Positions 52,584 through 62,058 of a stretch of DNA of 63,529 nt are shown piece by piece (position 1 is the stretch's first letter; each line of letters opens with the position of its first letter). The notes under the pieces are model-generated. The model worked only from the letters and a program-made list of their open reading frames with translations, did no database searches and was not told the origin of the DNA. The translations under genes were made by a program, and so were the position numbers. This DNA comes from Treponema sp. (GTDB taxonomy: Bacteria; Spirochaetota; Spirochaetia; Treponematales; Treponemataceae), in the NCBI GenBank assembly GCA_024402505.1, contig JAKSTP010000002.1, forward strand, positions 1 to 63,529, in the 5' to 3' direction.

Positions 52584-53366
52584 TTAGTCCTTAATAACGT
52601 CGGCTTCAATTGCTTTTCTTGATACAGGATCAAGATATGTAAGAAGTTTCTGTGCCATAATACGTGGGTTTTCACCAGCCTGAATGGCAAGAACACCTTC
52701 AATAATCATTTCCATTGTGCGCATTTCTGCAGCATTCTGTGAGATAAGTTTGATAGCTACCGGACCAATAATCCAGTTGGCCATCATAGAACCGTAAAGT
52801 GTTGTAATCAAGGCAACGGCCATGTTAGGACCCAGAGATGATTTATCTTCAAGGTTGTTCAACATACCAATAAGACCAAGAACGGTACCCATCATACCGA
52901 AACCTGGAGCATAACCGGCCCAGTTGTTGTAAACACCAACCCAATCCATATGGCGGGCTTCACACTGGTTCATTTCATTTTCCATAATTGCACGGATAAC
53001 GTTACCGTCAGTACCGTCAACTACAAGGCGCAGACCCATTTTCATAAACGGTGACTCAAGTTCATCAAGTCCATCTTCCAGGGCAAGAATACCTTCACGA
53101 CGGGCTTTTTCCGAAAGTGCCTGCATATTAATTACGATGTTTTTTTCACCAAAATCAGGAATCTTGAAGATGCGGCCGAAAACCTTCCACATACCAACAG
53201 CCTTACTGATCGGATAACAAATAAAGATTGCGGCGTAAGAACCACCAATAACCATGAAGATTGAAGGAAGGTCGAAGATACCACCCATAGTACCACCTGA
53301 TGTCAAAACTGACATTACGATACAGGCTGCACCACCAACCAAACCAATAATACTCGCTAAATCCAT
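52584..53366 (-). CDS. motA: Flagellar stator protein MotA
   Basis: 260 residues, four TM helices with a cytoplasmic loop. The last two helices carry the GTVLGLIGMLNNLEDKSSLGPNMAVALITTLYGSMMANW stretch. Forms the MotA5B2 stator, proton or sodium driven. Spaced 13 bases from flbD. Confidence 0.96.
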   Translation of the reverse strand: MDLASIIGLVGGAACIVMSVLTSGGTMGGIFDLPSIFMVIGGSYAAIFICYPISKAVGMWKVFGRIFKIPDFGEKNIVINMQALSEKARREGILALEDGLDELESPFMKMGLRLVVDGTDGNVIRAIMENEMNQCEARHMDWVGVYNNWAGYAPGFGMMGTVLGLIGMLNNLEDKSSLGPNMAVALITTLYGSMMANWIIGPVAIKLISQNAAEMRTMEMIIEGVLAIQAGENPRIMAQKLLTYLDPVSRKAIEADVIKD

Positions 53367-53379
53367 GCCTATCCCCTAT

Positions 53380-53580
53380 TTACAGGACTTCCTGCTTATC
53401 AATACCTAGTTTTTGTCTGTATGCGATAATTTTTTCGATAATGTCTTCATAGGAATTTTTTACCACCAGCTTTTTGCCGGACAACATGGTAAGTGTAAGA
53501 TCAGGATTTTCTTCCATACTTTCAATCATATGAGGATTAATCCAGTACTTTTTCCCATCAAGGCGCAATACTTCTATCAT
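53380..53580 (-). CDS. flbD: FlbD family small flagellar protein
   Basis: 66 residues from MIEVLRLDGKKYWINPHMIESMEE, the standard FlbD start; a longer start at 53598 is possible. FlbD proteins of about 70 residues sit next to motA in spirochaetes and Firmicutes; their role is unclear. Here it is the first gene of the operon, whereas in T. pallidum flgE precedes it. Confidence 0.9.
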   Translation of the reverse strand: MIEVLRLDGKKYWINPHMIESMEENPDLTLTMLSGKKLVVKNSYEDIIEKIIAYRQKLGIDKQEVL

Positions 53581-53633
53581 CGTCTCATTATCACACATAG
53601 TGCCATAAATTTCAATTTTTTTTACGGCTATCT

Positions 53634-53639
53634 ATTATA
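53634..53639 (-). promoter_or_regulatory. Possible -10 of the flagellar operon
   Basis: TATAAT on the minus strand with predicted +1 near 53627, 46 bases before flbD. No good -35 is seen and no sigma-28-like element, so weak evidence. Confidence 0.35.
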
Positions 53640-53717
53640 TGTTCGGAAAAAAAGAAGATTGAGTTTAGAAAAAATGCGGGATTAAGAAATAGGACACAAA
53701 AATACCGTATCACCGCG

Positions 53718-53881
53718 CATGAAAAATGCTACCAGTCAGTCAGGGATCTGTCGAAAACCGCTAGATATCGTCGCTACGCGCGTCGGCCGGTAAGGAAACT
53801 ATGTTCCGGCCGACGAGTGTTTTTCGCAGCCCCTGCCTTCCTTCCCGCATTTTTCATGGGAATGCACTTCTTTGCTGCGAA
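53718..53881. repeat. Composite nested palindrome upstream of the flagellar operon
   Basis: Three inverted repeats are nested or side by side: CATGAAAAATGC (53718-53729) with GCATTTTTCATG (53847-53858); CGTCGGCCGG (53781-53790) with CCGGCCGACG (53806-53815); TTCGCAGC (about 53823-53830) with GCTGCGAA (about 53874-53881). The stretch is more GC-rich than its flanks and encodes nothing I recognise. It occupies most of the gap between flbD and the coiled-coil gene. Confidence 0.7.
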
Positions 53882-53919
53882 CCAATCCGTGTGATAAAAA
53901 AGAAAAAATACCGTTTTGG

Positions 53920-53946
53920 GATCCTGAAACAAGTTCAGGATGACAC
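53920..53946. repeat. Palindromic repeat ending in TGACA
   Basis: TCCTGAA-ACAAG-TTCAGGA followed by TGACA. The same plan (GAT, hairpin, GATGACA) is seen in the repeats at 20.8 and 21.8 kb. It lies 6 bases after the stop of the 53952 gene on the minus strand and may end its transcript. Confidence 0.65.
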
Positions 53947-53951
53947 AATTT

Positions 53952-54266
53952 TTACTGGAACTTTTTTAGTTCTTCCTGCATCTCTTCAATGCGCTTATTA
54001 TTGTCTTTGATTTTCTGCAGAAGATCTGCAACTGTTTCGTCAGATGCAGAAAGTTCAGTTTTTCCTTCTTCAAGGAATGCTTTTACGGCAAAATCACCCA
54101 GTTTTTTGCTGATGTTTTCTATATCATTCTGACATTTTCTAATTTCCAGCTTGATTACACTCTGATCAGAAAAATCCTGAAGTTTATTTCCGGCTTTATC
54201 AAATGCCTCTTTTGAAGCCTTTGCACCTTTTGAAAGATAGTCTTTTGCTTTTTCAAGAAATTCCAT
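53952..54266 (-). CDS. Small coiled-coil protein
   Basis: 104 residues, almost all helix, Lys/Glu-rich, with heptad patterns (EFLEKAKDYLSKGAKASKEAF; ADLLQKIKDNNKRIEEMQEEL). No signal peptide or membrane segment. Last gene of the phosphatase-STAS cluster. No family recognised; a cytoplasmic scaffold is possible. Confidence 0.6.
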   Translation of the reverse strand: MEFLEKAKDYLSKGAKASKEAFDKAGNKLQDFSDQSVIKLEIRKCQNDIENISKKLGDFAVKAFLEEGKTELSASDETVADLLQKIKDNNKRIEEMQEELKKFQ

Positions 54267-54289
54267 GTTCCTACCTCCGATTTAATTTT

Positions 54290-54616
54290 TTATACAGCTT
54301 CTGTAACCGAGTTGATAAGACGGAAGGAGCTTCGGAATCCACTGTCCAGAAGAGCACGATCCACTTCGCTGGAAATTGAAAGAAGGAACATTACGTGTTC
54401 TGCATCAACAGAATCGTTAAAGGCAGCCATAATCAGTCCAAGACCAGAACTGTCAATTTCAATGAGCTTTGAAAGATCCAGTACAACGTTTTTTTCCAGT
54501 ACAGCGGCGTAAAGTTTTTCGGCAAAGTCACCAAGTGTATAGGCATTAAGACCGCCTGTAAGTTCATAAAGTTTATAGTTGGCACCTTCGCGTTCAGCAA
54601 TAGTTAAATTTTCCAT
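54290..54616 (-). CDS. STAS-domain anti-sigma factor antagonist (RsbV/SpoIIAA-like)
   Basis: 108 residues. The STAS core contains NVVLDLSKLIEIDSSGLGLIMAAF, with Ser at the usual phosphorylation site in IDSSGLG. It should be dephosphorylated by the neighbouring SpoIIE-type phosphatases and then bind an anti-sigma kinase. No RsbW-like kinase gene is in the window. Follows the large phosphatase by 28 bases. Confidence 0.9.
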   Translation of the reverse strand: MENLTIAEREGANYKLYELTGGLNAYTLGDFAEKLYAAVLEKNVVLDLSKLIEIDSSGLGLIMAAFNDSVDAEHVMFLLSISSEVDRALLDSGFRSSFRLINSVTEAV

Positions 54617-54644
54617 CTTGTTTTCTCCTTAATCGGGCGTTTCC

Positions 54645-57209
54645 TTAAAGCTGGAAATCGTCAGGAAGTCCAAAGTCGGCAGGATTGAAGCCTTCCGGCA
54701 GTGAATCGTCGGCAGGTTCGCTTGAATCTGCAGAAAGGTCTGTGTTGAACATATCATCTTCAACGGCAGGTTCTTCCTTTTCTTTTGCCATGGCTTCACC
54801 GGCTTCCATCTGTGCAACAAAAGCGGCAAGTCTTTCTTCTTCTGTCATTTCGTGAACTGGTTCTTCTGCCACTGGAGTTTCTTCCACCTGTTCACCGGCT
54901 GAAACTTCAGCAGCAGCTTCTGGTGCTGATTCTTCAACAACAGTTTCTGTGCCTTCAAGTTCTGCTTTTGCTGCAGCTTCTTCTGCGGCAGCCTTTTCAG
55001 CTTCTTCACGTTCCTTGGCTTTTTCTGCTTCTGTGGCAAATTCAATACCAGTCTTGTACTTGAAGAGAACCAGAGAAACGTCATCTTCCATTTCCTTCGA
55101 CATGAACTTTGTAAGATCTTCGAAGGTGAACTGAGCCATACGCTGAGCCGGATATGTGGCATTGTTCATGATAGACTGAACTACACGTTCCTTACCATAT
55201 TTTTCACCTCGCAGTGAGTGTGAGTTGATAAGACCGTCTGTACAAGCCAGAATAATATCACCACGGTTGAGTTTTGTTGTTTTTACAGAAATATATGGTG
55301 AAATGTCTTTTACGAATCCCAGAATGTAGCCGGAACCCTGAATTTCGATTACGTTGTTGTAAACCTGTGTGTACATGAACAAAGCAGGAATACCACAGTT
55401 GATGTAATACATTGTATCGGTTTCAAAATCCAGAAGTGCAAAGAGTCCCTGGAAGATTGTACCTTTAATCATACTTTCACGAACAAACTGGTTTACTTTT
55501 ACAACCAGCTGCTTGAAGTCGTGGGTTTCGGCAAGGTATGTACGGATGATGGATTTCAAGATAACCATGTTCATGGAGGCGGCAATACCTTTACCACTTA
55601 AGTCACCAACTACCATAAGGTGGCGATTTTCTGTAAGGCGGATAAGGTCGATGAATTCACCACCAATGTTGTGGGCTGGAACCATCTTGTAACCAACGTC
55701 CATTTTGTTACTCTTAATCTGATCAATGTTTTCCTGAATAGATGTAATGATCTGGGAAGACATCTTGATTTCCCGGTTAACTACTGAAAGAACTTCCTTG
55801 TTGGAAATGTTTCGCATGTAATAACCGAATACGAAGAAGTAAGAGAAGAGTTTGGTAAATACGTTTTTATCATATTCCTTGTAGTGATCACCTGAAGTTT
55901 TTCGGCCAAGAGTAATAATACCAAGGATGTTATGACCTTCGGCAAGAATGAACATGGCGTCACATTTTGCACGTTCAAAGAACATGTGAAGTTCATCAAT
56001 GACTGGTGCATATTCGTGACGGTCATCAATTTCGTTGTAAATAACAATGTTGGCGTTTTCACTGATAAGGTGTTCAAGCATTTTTGAACGAACCGGATAG
56101 TTAAAGGAAAGCTTATTAGATGAATATGCCGGAATAAGAGAACCATGGCCACCGTCAATGTAAACGTTCATTGAAGAACATTCAACGTTATTGCGGAAAA
56201 CCTGGAACATTCGGGCAGTTACCTGATCCATTTCACCAGAGTAGTCAACAGCGGCCATTTCTCGTTCAAATTCAGCACCGTAATCGTTGTTGTACAAACG
56301 GGTACTGGTCGTAATCAAAGTCATGATTCGCCATGAGAAAATAATGGCAATTGTAGCTCCACCAACAAGAATAAGCTGGAAAAGTCGGTCACCACGCATA
56401 TCATGTGGCTGGAATCTGGCAACAACTATACCTAAAGCAACGGCCGGAATAATGTATGAAAGGGACAGTTTAAGGAACTGGGCAAAAATTGCACGCTTTG
56501 AAGGAACAGATGTTGTGAGGAAAGCCTGATACATAAATACATACATGAAAAGGAATGCATAAATGTTCAGCAGCTTGAATGACATGTTTGCATTAGAAAC
56601 ATATTTAATAAAGGCCAGAATGAACCACATAATGGCCAGTGCTTCCATAAACAAAAGTCCCTGGTATTTCTGAAGCTGTGTTGAGTTGTCTTCTCGGAGA
56701 ATCATAAGAAGGAGAACTGAAATACCTGGAAGAGCAAAGCGGAAGATAGCTGTGTACAGGTCGCCCCAAGCCCATGGGAAGTAAACTGTTGCTTTTGAAG
56801 AGAACAGGAAGTTTGATCCGATGATTACACCGCTGTCCAAAGTAACATCAATAGTTTCGAATTTGATGAAAACAATGTATCCAAGAAGAACGACGAAAGC
56901 TACCTGAGCAAATGTAAAGGCAGTTCCGTGTCTTTTCAAACCAAGCCCAATCAGTCCAAAAGAGAACATAATGAAAGCCAGTCCTTCAAGGAAGAAACAG
57001 GTTCTCAAAACGATTCTGTTGAAAAGCATTGACCACTGGTCTGTAAAGGCAAGAATAAAGGTAAAAAGAATACTTTCGATTGTGAAAACCATTAGCGACA
57101 GAAGGACTTCAGACATATTTGAAGTATCAATTGCCTTACTGTGATCGAAGGCATAGGAAATGTAGATAAAGAAGAAAACCGATAATAAATTGAGTAAGAT
57201 ATATATCAT
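54645..57209 (-). CDS. Membrane SpoIIE-type phosphatase with GAF-like domain and acidic tail
   Basis: 854 residues. About eight TM helices lie in residues 1-300, a GAF-like domain at about 330-480, and a SpoIIE PP2C domain at about 520-735 with metal Asp residues in VVGDLSGKG, ACTDGL and EDDVSLVLF. The last 110 residues are Ala/Glu-rich and disordered (EEAEKAAAEEAAAKAELEGT) and end GFNPADFGLPDDFQL. It dephosphorylates a STAS partner, probably the 54290 product. The ATG overlaps the previous phosphatase stop (TAATG). Confidence 0.92.
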   Translation of the reverse strand: MIYILLNLLSVFFFIYISYAFDHSKAIDTSNMSEVLLSLMVFTIESILFTFILAFTDQWSMLFNRIVLRTCFFLEGLAFIMFSFGLIGLGLKRHGTAFTFAQVAFVVLLGYIVFIKFETIDVTLDSGVIIGSNFLFSSKATVYFPWAWGDLYTAIFRFALPGISVLLLMILREDNSTQLQKYQGLLFMEALAIMWFILAFIKYVSNANMSFKLLNIYAFLFMYVFMYQAFLTTSVPSKRAIFAQFLKLSLSYIIPAVALGIVVARFQPHDMRGDRLFQLILVGGATIAIIFSWRIMTLITTSTRLYNNDYGAEFEREMAAVDYSGEMDQVTARMFQVFRNNVECSSMNVYIDGGHGSLIPAYSSNKLSFNYPVRSKMLEHLISENANIVIYNEIDDRHEYAPVIDELHMFFERAKCDAMFILAEGHNILGIITLGRKTSGDHYKEYDKNVFTKLFSYFFVFGYYMRNISNKEVLSVVNREIKMSSQIITSIQENIDQIKSNKMDVGYKMVPAHNIGGEFIDLIRLTENRHLMVVGDLSGKGIAASMNMVILKSIIRTYLAETHDFKQLVVKVNQFVRESMIKGTIFQGLFALLDFETDTMYYINCGIPALFMYTQVYNNVIEIQGSGYILGFVKDISPYISVKTTKLNRGDIILACTDGLINSHSLRGEKYGKERVVQSIMNNATYPAQRMAQFTFEDLTKFMSKEMEDDVSLVLFKYKTGIEFATEAEKAKEREEAEKAAAEEAAAKAELEGTETVVEESAPEAAAEVSAGEQVEETPVAEEPVHEMTEEERLAAFVAQMEAGEAMAKEKEEPAVEDDMFNTDLSADSSEPADDSLPEGFNPADFGLPDDFQL

Positions 57210-58609
57210 TAGTAACCTACCTTGGCAATCATCATAGTAACGTCATCATGAAGCTTTTTGTCGCCGTTATATTCCATAATCAAATCTACAATATCATCAA
57301 CAAATTCCTGAGGTGATTTTGCAGCGCCAGCCTGAAGAGTCTGTTTGAAGATTTCTGTATCACCAAGTTCAACGCCATCGTCATTCATAACTTCAGAAAC
57401 ACCGTCAGTTGCCATAAGGATGGTATCACCGCGGAACAGTCGTTTTTCTGCAACCTGAATTGAATCCAGATCAATATCAAGAATACCAATAACCGAACAG
57501 TTTGATGTAAGAGGTTTAATGCGGTATCCATCAGGAGCTGGTGAAAGAATAACCGGGTCAGACATGGAAGCGTTGATGTAACGGATTGTCATCTGTGCAG
57601 TATCAACAATTCCCAGGAACAATACGGTGTATTTATCCTGAAGGTGCATTCCCTTAATAGCTTTATCTACGGCACCTACCACTGAAACCAGGTCCGATTT
57701 ATTTTCAATAATTTTTACTGTGTTGATAACCAAACCCATGAGAAGGGCGGCAGGAAGACCTTTACCCGAAACGTCTCCCAGCATAAGAAGAGTGCGGTTC
57801 TGGTCGATTGGAAGAATTGAGAAGTAGTCACCAGATACGTTTACCAAAGGACGGAAGTATGTAGCGATCTTCAGTTTATTGATATTTGGAATCTTCTGTG
57901 GAAGGAATGACTGCTGTGTTACGGCAAGCTGTTCCCATTCCTTTGTTGTGGCTGAGATTTCCGAAAGTGTAAGAAGAGTATCTGAACGTGTTACAAATCG
58001 TTTGAATTCTTCGTAGAGGCGGTCGTAAATGTCCAGGTCAAAAAGGCGTGAATATTTACAGAATACGAAGAAGTGCATTTTGTTGTAAACAATGAAGAAT
58101 CCTCGGGATTTTTTGTAACGTGATGTTACACCAAGGTGTCGGTCAAAGAATTTAATTCCGTCCGGCCAGTTTTCAGGGAAGTTCTGAAGAAGTTTTGTGT
58201 GGGTTTCGTCTTCTTTTGTAAGGCGGTCCGGGCTGTTGTACAGGAGGTAGTTTTTATTGCGGTCATAGTAAATGATAGAACAGTCGCCTTTATTTTCAAG
58301 GATTTCACCTACAACGTTAAAAAGGTCATCGTTTGTGTAGCAGAAACGGAGGCGGTCGATAAATTCGGAGATAAGTGTTGTTTCACCAGTTTCAATTGTC
58401 TTCCGGCGTGCCTGGCTCAGAAGATCTGTACGGATTCGTGAAGTAATGAATACCGTAATAATGAAGATGAAAATAACAACAAGGAATGAATAGAAAGGAC
58501 TGTCTGCATCAATCTGTCTTGGAAGAAGATTAATAGTGAGAAGTCCGAAAAGCAAAATGCCAAGAACGTTGGCTAAAACCAGAATAATCTTTTTACGGGT
58601 TCTATACAT
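57209..58609 (-). CDS. SpoIIE-type phosphatase with two TM helices
   Basis: 466 residues from ATG 58609 (a GTG two codons earlier overlaps the AGGTGG site). Two TM helices at the N-terminus, a GAF-like sensor region (about 75-215), then the PP2C domain with MLGDVSGKG, MATDGVSEV and HDDVTMMIAK. Directly coupled to the second phosphatase. Two PP2C sensors of different size feeding one STAS protein suggests integration of two signals. Confidence 0.91.
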   Translation of the reverse strand: MYRTRKKIILVLANVLGILLFGLLTINLLPRQIDADSPFYSFLVVIFIFIITVFITSRIRTDLLSQARRKTIETGETTLISEFIDRLRFCYTNDDLFNVVGEILENKGDCSIIYYDRNKNYLLYNSPDRLTKEDETHTKLLQNFPENWPDGIKFFDRHLGVTSRYKKSRGFFIVYNKMHFFVFCKYSRLFDLDIYDRLYEEFKRFVTRSDTLLTLSEISATTKEWEQLAVTQQSFLPQKIPNINKLKIATYFRPLVNVSGDYFSILPIDQNRTLLMLGDVSGKGLPAALLMGLVINTVKIIENKSDLVSVVGAVDKAIKGMHLQDKYTVLFLGIVDTAQMTIRYINASMSDPVILSPAPDGYRIKPLTSNCSVIGILDIDLDSIQVAEKRLFRGDTILMATDGVSEVMNDDGVELGDTEIFKQTLQAGAAKSPQEFVDDIVDLIMEYNGDKKLHDDVTMMIAKVGY

Positions 58610-58648
58610 AACCACCTCGAATCCACCGAAATAAAAAAAGTGTATTTT

Positions 58649-58657
58649 ATTATATCA
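58649..58657 (-). promoter_or_regulatory. Extended -10 promoter of the phosphatase cluster
   Basis: On the minus strand TGaTATAAT, a consensus extended -10, with predicted +1 near 58642, about 33 bases before the ATG at 58609. Confidence 0.6.
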
Positions 58658-58689
58658 CAGTATCGGCAGAATTCGAGTAAAAGTTTAGG

Positions 58690-59817
58690 TTAGCCCAGTT
58701 TAGAAAGAGGCATAAGGTTTGGCTTTTCGGTTGGTTTTTCCATTTCAAGATACTGTTCCAGCAAAGCCTTTTCTTTTGATGAAAGGTGAGATGGAATCTG
58801 TACCATGATTTTTACGTAAAGATCGCCTTTTCGTGAAGAACCAGAGAATGGAACGCCTTCGCCTTTAATGCGCAGAAGTTTTCCGTTACCAGTGCCAGCC
58901 GGTACCTTGAAAGAAACATCTTTATCATCAAGTGATTTGATTGTAATTTCTGCACCAAGAGCGGCCTGAGACATGGAGATTGGAACTGCACAGTAAAGAT
59001 CCTGACCATCCCGTTCAAAATATGCGTGAGGTTCAACGTGTACCATAACCAGAAGATCGCCGGCTGGAGCTCCGTTGGCACCTGCATCACCCTGGCGTGG
59101 GATTACGATGCGTTTTCCATCATCTGTTCCAGCTGGGATTGTAAGAGTCATGGCTTTGTTCTTTTCTACAAGACCTGAACCACGACAGGCGGCACAAGGT
59201 TTTTCGATTACGCTTCCTTTACCTCCACATTTTGGACAAGTCTGCTGAATCTGGAAGAAACCATTTCCGCTGCGTACCTGACCCATTCCTTTACAGGTAG
59301 GACAGGTTTTCTTGCCGGTACCACCTGTTCCACCACAGGAATCACAGGCTTCTGCATGGCGGAAGTGGATTTCGGCTTTTGTTCCGTAAACTGCATCACG
59401 GAAGGAAATCTGAAGGTCATAGCGAAGACTGGCTCCAGCCTGAGGTCCCTGACTGCGTCGAGAACCGCCACCAAAACCACCACCGAAAATATTGTCGAAT
59501 ATGTCGCCGAAACCGCCGCCCATGCCACCAAAAAGATCGCTGAAGTCCTGGTAAGCGTGAGAGTACTGTCCTCCGCCACCCTGATCCATGCCGTCCACGC
59601 CTGCAAAACCATACTGGTCGTACATAGGACGTTTCTTTTCGTCAGACAAAACTTCGTAGGCTTCTGTTGCTTCACGGAATTTTTCTTCGGCTTCTTTATC
59701 TCCCGGGTTTTTGTCCGGATGATATTTTACCGCAAGCTTTCGGTAAGCTCGTTTAATATCTTCCTGTGCAGCGCTTTTATCAACGCCCAATACTTCGTAA
59801 TAATCTCGCTTTGCCAT
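58690..59817 (-). CDS. dnaJ: Chaperone DnaJ
   Basis: 375 residues. The J domain has the HPD motif at 33-35, followed by a Gly/Phe-rich region, four CxxCxGxG zinc-binding repeats ([32 protein letters not shown]) and the C-terminal substrate domain. Stimulates DnaK ATPase. It is 252 bases from dnaK, with a terminator between, so it may be transcribed separately. Confidence 0.97.
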   Translation of the reverse strand: MAKRDYYEVLGVDKSAAQEDIKRAYRKLAVKYHPDKNPGDKEAEEKFREATEAYEVLSDEKKRPMYDQYGFAGVDGMDQGGGGQYSHAYQDFSDLFGGMGGGFGDIFDNIFGGGFGGGSRRSQGPQAGASLRYDLQISFRDAVYGTKAEIHFRHAEACDSCGGTGGTGKKTCPTCKGMGQVRSGNGFFQIQQTCPKCGGKGSVIEKPCAACRGSGLVEKNKAMTLTIPAGTDDGKRIVIPRQGDAGANGAPAGDLLVMVHVEPHAYFERDGQDLYCAVPISMSQAALGAEITIKSLDDKDVSFKVPAGTGNGKLLRIKGEGVPFSGSSRKGDLYVKIMVQIPSHLSSKEKALLEQYLEMEKPTEKPNLMPLSKLG

Positions 59818-59920
59818 ATATTTTTTTCAACCTTCTATATACGCAAATAGGAGCCCAGAGGACCCCTGTTTGCATTTTTCATATTTTTTTAAAGTGTGCT
59901 TCCAGCGTTGTGATTTGTCA

Positions 59921-59955
59921 CACGAGTAAAAAGAGCAGATTTACTGCCCTTCCGT
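59921..59955. repeat. Decayed copy of the dnaK terminator
   Basis: GTCACACGAGTAAAA+(G/A)AGCAGATTTACTGC is repeated 116 bases later at 60037-60066, where it forms the dnaK stop and terminator. A partial local duplication. Confidence 0.65.
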
Positions 59956-59988
59956 TTCGTCAGCTGGCTTTCCAAAGTGAATTTGGAT

Positions 59989-60016
59989 GATATTTTTCAC
60001 TGACGTGAAAAATATC
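59989..60016. repeat. Perfect 12-bp palindrome between dnaK and dnaJ
   Basis: GATATTTTTCAC-TGAC-GTGAAAAATATC. No T-run follows in either direction. It could be an operator or an mRNA processing site. Confidence 0.6.
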
Positions 60017-60045
60017 TGCGGCGCTGCGGCGACGTCACACGAGTA

Positions 60046-60070
60046 AAAAAAGCAGATTTACTGCTTTTTT
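60046..60070 (-). terminator. Terminator of dnaK
   Basis: Starts right after the dnaK TAA: AAAAAAGCAG-TAAAT-CTGCTTTTTTT on the minus strand, a classical stem with T-run. Confidence 0.85.
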
Positions 60071-62013
60071 TACTCGTCTTTCACTTCAAAGTCAACGTCA
60101 TCGGCGCTGCCTTTGTCGAATCCGCTTGATTTGGCTCCGGCGTCGGCACCTGCATCTCCGGCGGCGCCTTCAGCTCCTGGCTGAGCTCCGGCCTGAGCAC
60201 CCTGCTGTTTGTAGAGCTCTTCGGCGATTTTGTATGAAGCCTGCTGCAATGCTTCTGTTTTAGCTTTAATTTCATCTGTGTTGTCAGATTCCAAAGCTTT
60301 TTTCAGTTCTGCAATAGCATCTTCAATCTTCTGTTTTTCTGCTCCGTCTACTTTGTCTCCCAGATCTTTGAGAGTTTTTTCTGTAGCGTAGATCATGCTG
60401 TCGGCATTGTTGCGGGCATCAACACCTTCGCGTTTTGCTTTATCGGCTTCGGCGTTGGCTTCTGCTTCTTTAACCATGCGTTCAATTTCAGCATCAGAAA
60501 GTCCTGAAGAAGATGTAATCTGGATGTGCTGTTCTTTTCCAGTTCCAAGGTCTTTTGCACTTACGTGAACAATACCGTTGGCATCGATATCGAATGTAAC
60601 TTCAATCTGTGGAACACCACGAGGAGCTGCTGGAATACCTACCAGGTCGAAGTTTCCAAGTGTACGGTTCTGGGCAGCCATTTCACGTTCACCCTGAAGT
60701 ACGTGGATAGAAACTGCAGTCTGTCCATCGGCAGCTGTAGAGAAGATCTGTGATTTTTTAGTTGGGATTGTTGTGTTGCGTGGAATCAGTTTTGTGAATA
60801 CACCACCCATTGTTTCAATACCAAGAGAAAGTGGAGTTACGTCCAAAAGGAGGATGTCTTTTACATCACCACCAAGAACACCACCCTGAACTGCAGCACC
60901 AACAGCAACAGCTTCGTCTGGGTTTACTGAGCGGTTACCTTCTTTTCCGAAAATCTGTTTAACGATTTCCTGAACTTTTGGCATACGTGAAGATCCACCA
61001 ACCAGGAGAACTTCGTCGATATCTGAAGCAGAGATTCCTGCATCGCGGATTGCTTTTTCACATGGTTCTTTTGTTGCCTGGAACAGGTGATCTGTCATGG
61101 CTTCGAACTGTGCACGTGTAAGGTTTTTCTGAAGGTGTTTTGGACCAGTTGCATCTGCTGTAATAAATGGAAGGTTGATGTCTACTGAAGTCTGGTTAGA
61201 AAGACCGATTTTTGCATTTTCTGCTGCTTCACGAAGACGCTGCATAGCCATTGGATCACTTCCAAGGTCGATGCCTGTGTCTTTTTTGAATTCGTCGATG
61301 AGCCAGTTTGTTACAACACGGTCCCAGTCGTCACCACCAAGCTGTGTGTTACCGTTTGTTGATTTTACTTCGTAAACACCGTCAGCCAGTTCAAGGATAG
61401 AAATATCGAATGTACCACCACCAAGGTCGTATACGGCAACTGTGCGTTCTTTAGACTGGTCTTTACCAAATCCGAAAGCAAGAGCTGCAGCTGTTGGTTC
61501 GTTGATGATACGCTGAACGTTCAAACCAGCAATTTTACCGGCGTCTTTTGTAGCCTGGCGCTGTGCATCGTTGAAGTAAGCAGGAACTGTAATAACAGCT
61601 TCTGTAACTTCTGTTCCAAGGTAATCTTCTGCAGTTTTTTTCATTTTCTGAAGAACGAAAGCTGAGATTTCCTGTGGAGAATATTTTTTCTTTGTGCCGT
61701 TTTCATCAATTTCGATACGAACGTCGGCACCGTTATCTACTACTGTATAAGGAAGTTTTGTTGCTTCCCCTTTAAGATCGCCATATTTAAGACCAATAAG
61801 ACGTTTTGCTGAATATACTGTATTTTTTGGGTTAGTAACCATCTGGTTTTTGGCAGGTGCACCAACAATGCGGTCACCTTTAGATGTAAAACCTACGATA
61901 GAAGGTGTTGTACGTCCGCCTTCTGAGTTCTGGATTACTACAGGGTCGCCGTTTTCCATTACAGCAACACAAGAGTTAGTTGTTCCCAAGTCGATACCAA
62001 TAATTTTTCCCAT
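60070..62013 (-). CDS. dnaK: Chaperone DnaK (Hsp70)
   Basis: 647 residues. Nucleotide-binding domain with [13 protein letters not shown] and the [12 protein letters not shown] signature, and a substrate-binding domain ending in an Ala/Gly-rich tail with VDFEVKDE, a short charged end. Works with GrpE and DnaJ. GGAGG precedes the ATG; 45 bases after grpE. Confidence 0.98.
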   Translation of the reverse strand: MGKIIGIDLGTTNSCVAVMENGDPVVIQNSEGGRTTPSIVGFTSKGDRIVGAPAKNQMVTNPKNTVYSAKRLIGLKYGDLKGEATKLPYTVVDNGADVRIEIDENGTKKKYSPQEISAFVLQKMKKTAEDYLGTEVTEAVITVPAYFNDAQRQATKDAGKIAGLNVQRIINEPTAAALAFGFGKDQSKERTVAVYDLGGGTFDISILELADGVYEVKSTNGNTQLGGDDWDRVVTNWLIDEFKKDTGIDLGSDPMAMQRLREAAENAKIGLSNQTSVDINLPFITADATGPKHLQKNLTRAQFEAMTDHLFQATKEPCEKAIRDAGISASDIDEVLLVGGSSRMPKVQEIVKQIFGKEGNRSVNPDEAVAVGAAVQGGVLGGDVKDILLLDVTPLSLGIETMGGVFTKLIPRNTTIPTKKSQIFSTAADGQTAVSIHVLQGEREMAAQNRTLGNFDLVGIPAAPRGVPQIEVTFDIDANGIVHVSAKDLGTGKEQHIQITSSSGLSDAEIERMVKEAEANAEADKAKREGVDARNNADSMIYATEKTLKDLGDKVDGAEKQKIEDAIAELKKALESDNTDEIKAKTEALQQASYKIAEELYKQQGAQAGAQPGAEGAAGDAGADAGAKSSGFDKGSADDVDFEVKDE

Positions 62014-62058
62014 GATTTTATTCCTCCAGGCAGGTCGATCTGCCGAATTTACTGTTTT

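Noticed and set aside
59818..60069. Structured RNA gene between dnaK and dnaJ
   Set aside because: The hairpins are explained by a terminator, its copy and a simple palindrome; no known RNA family pattern.
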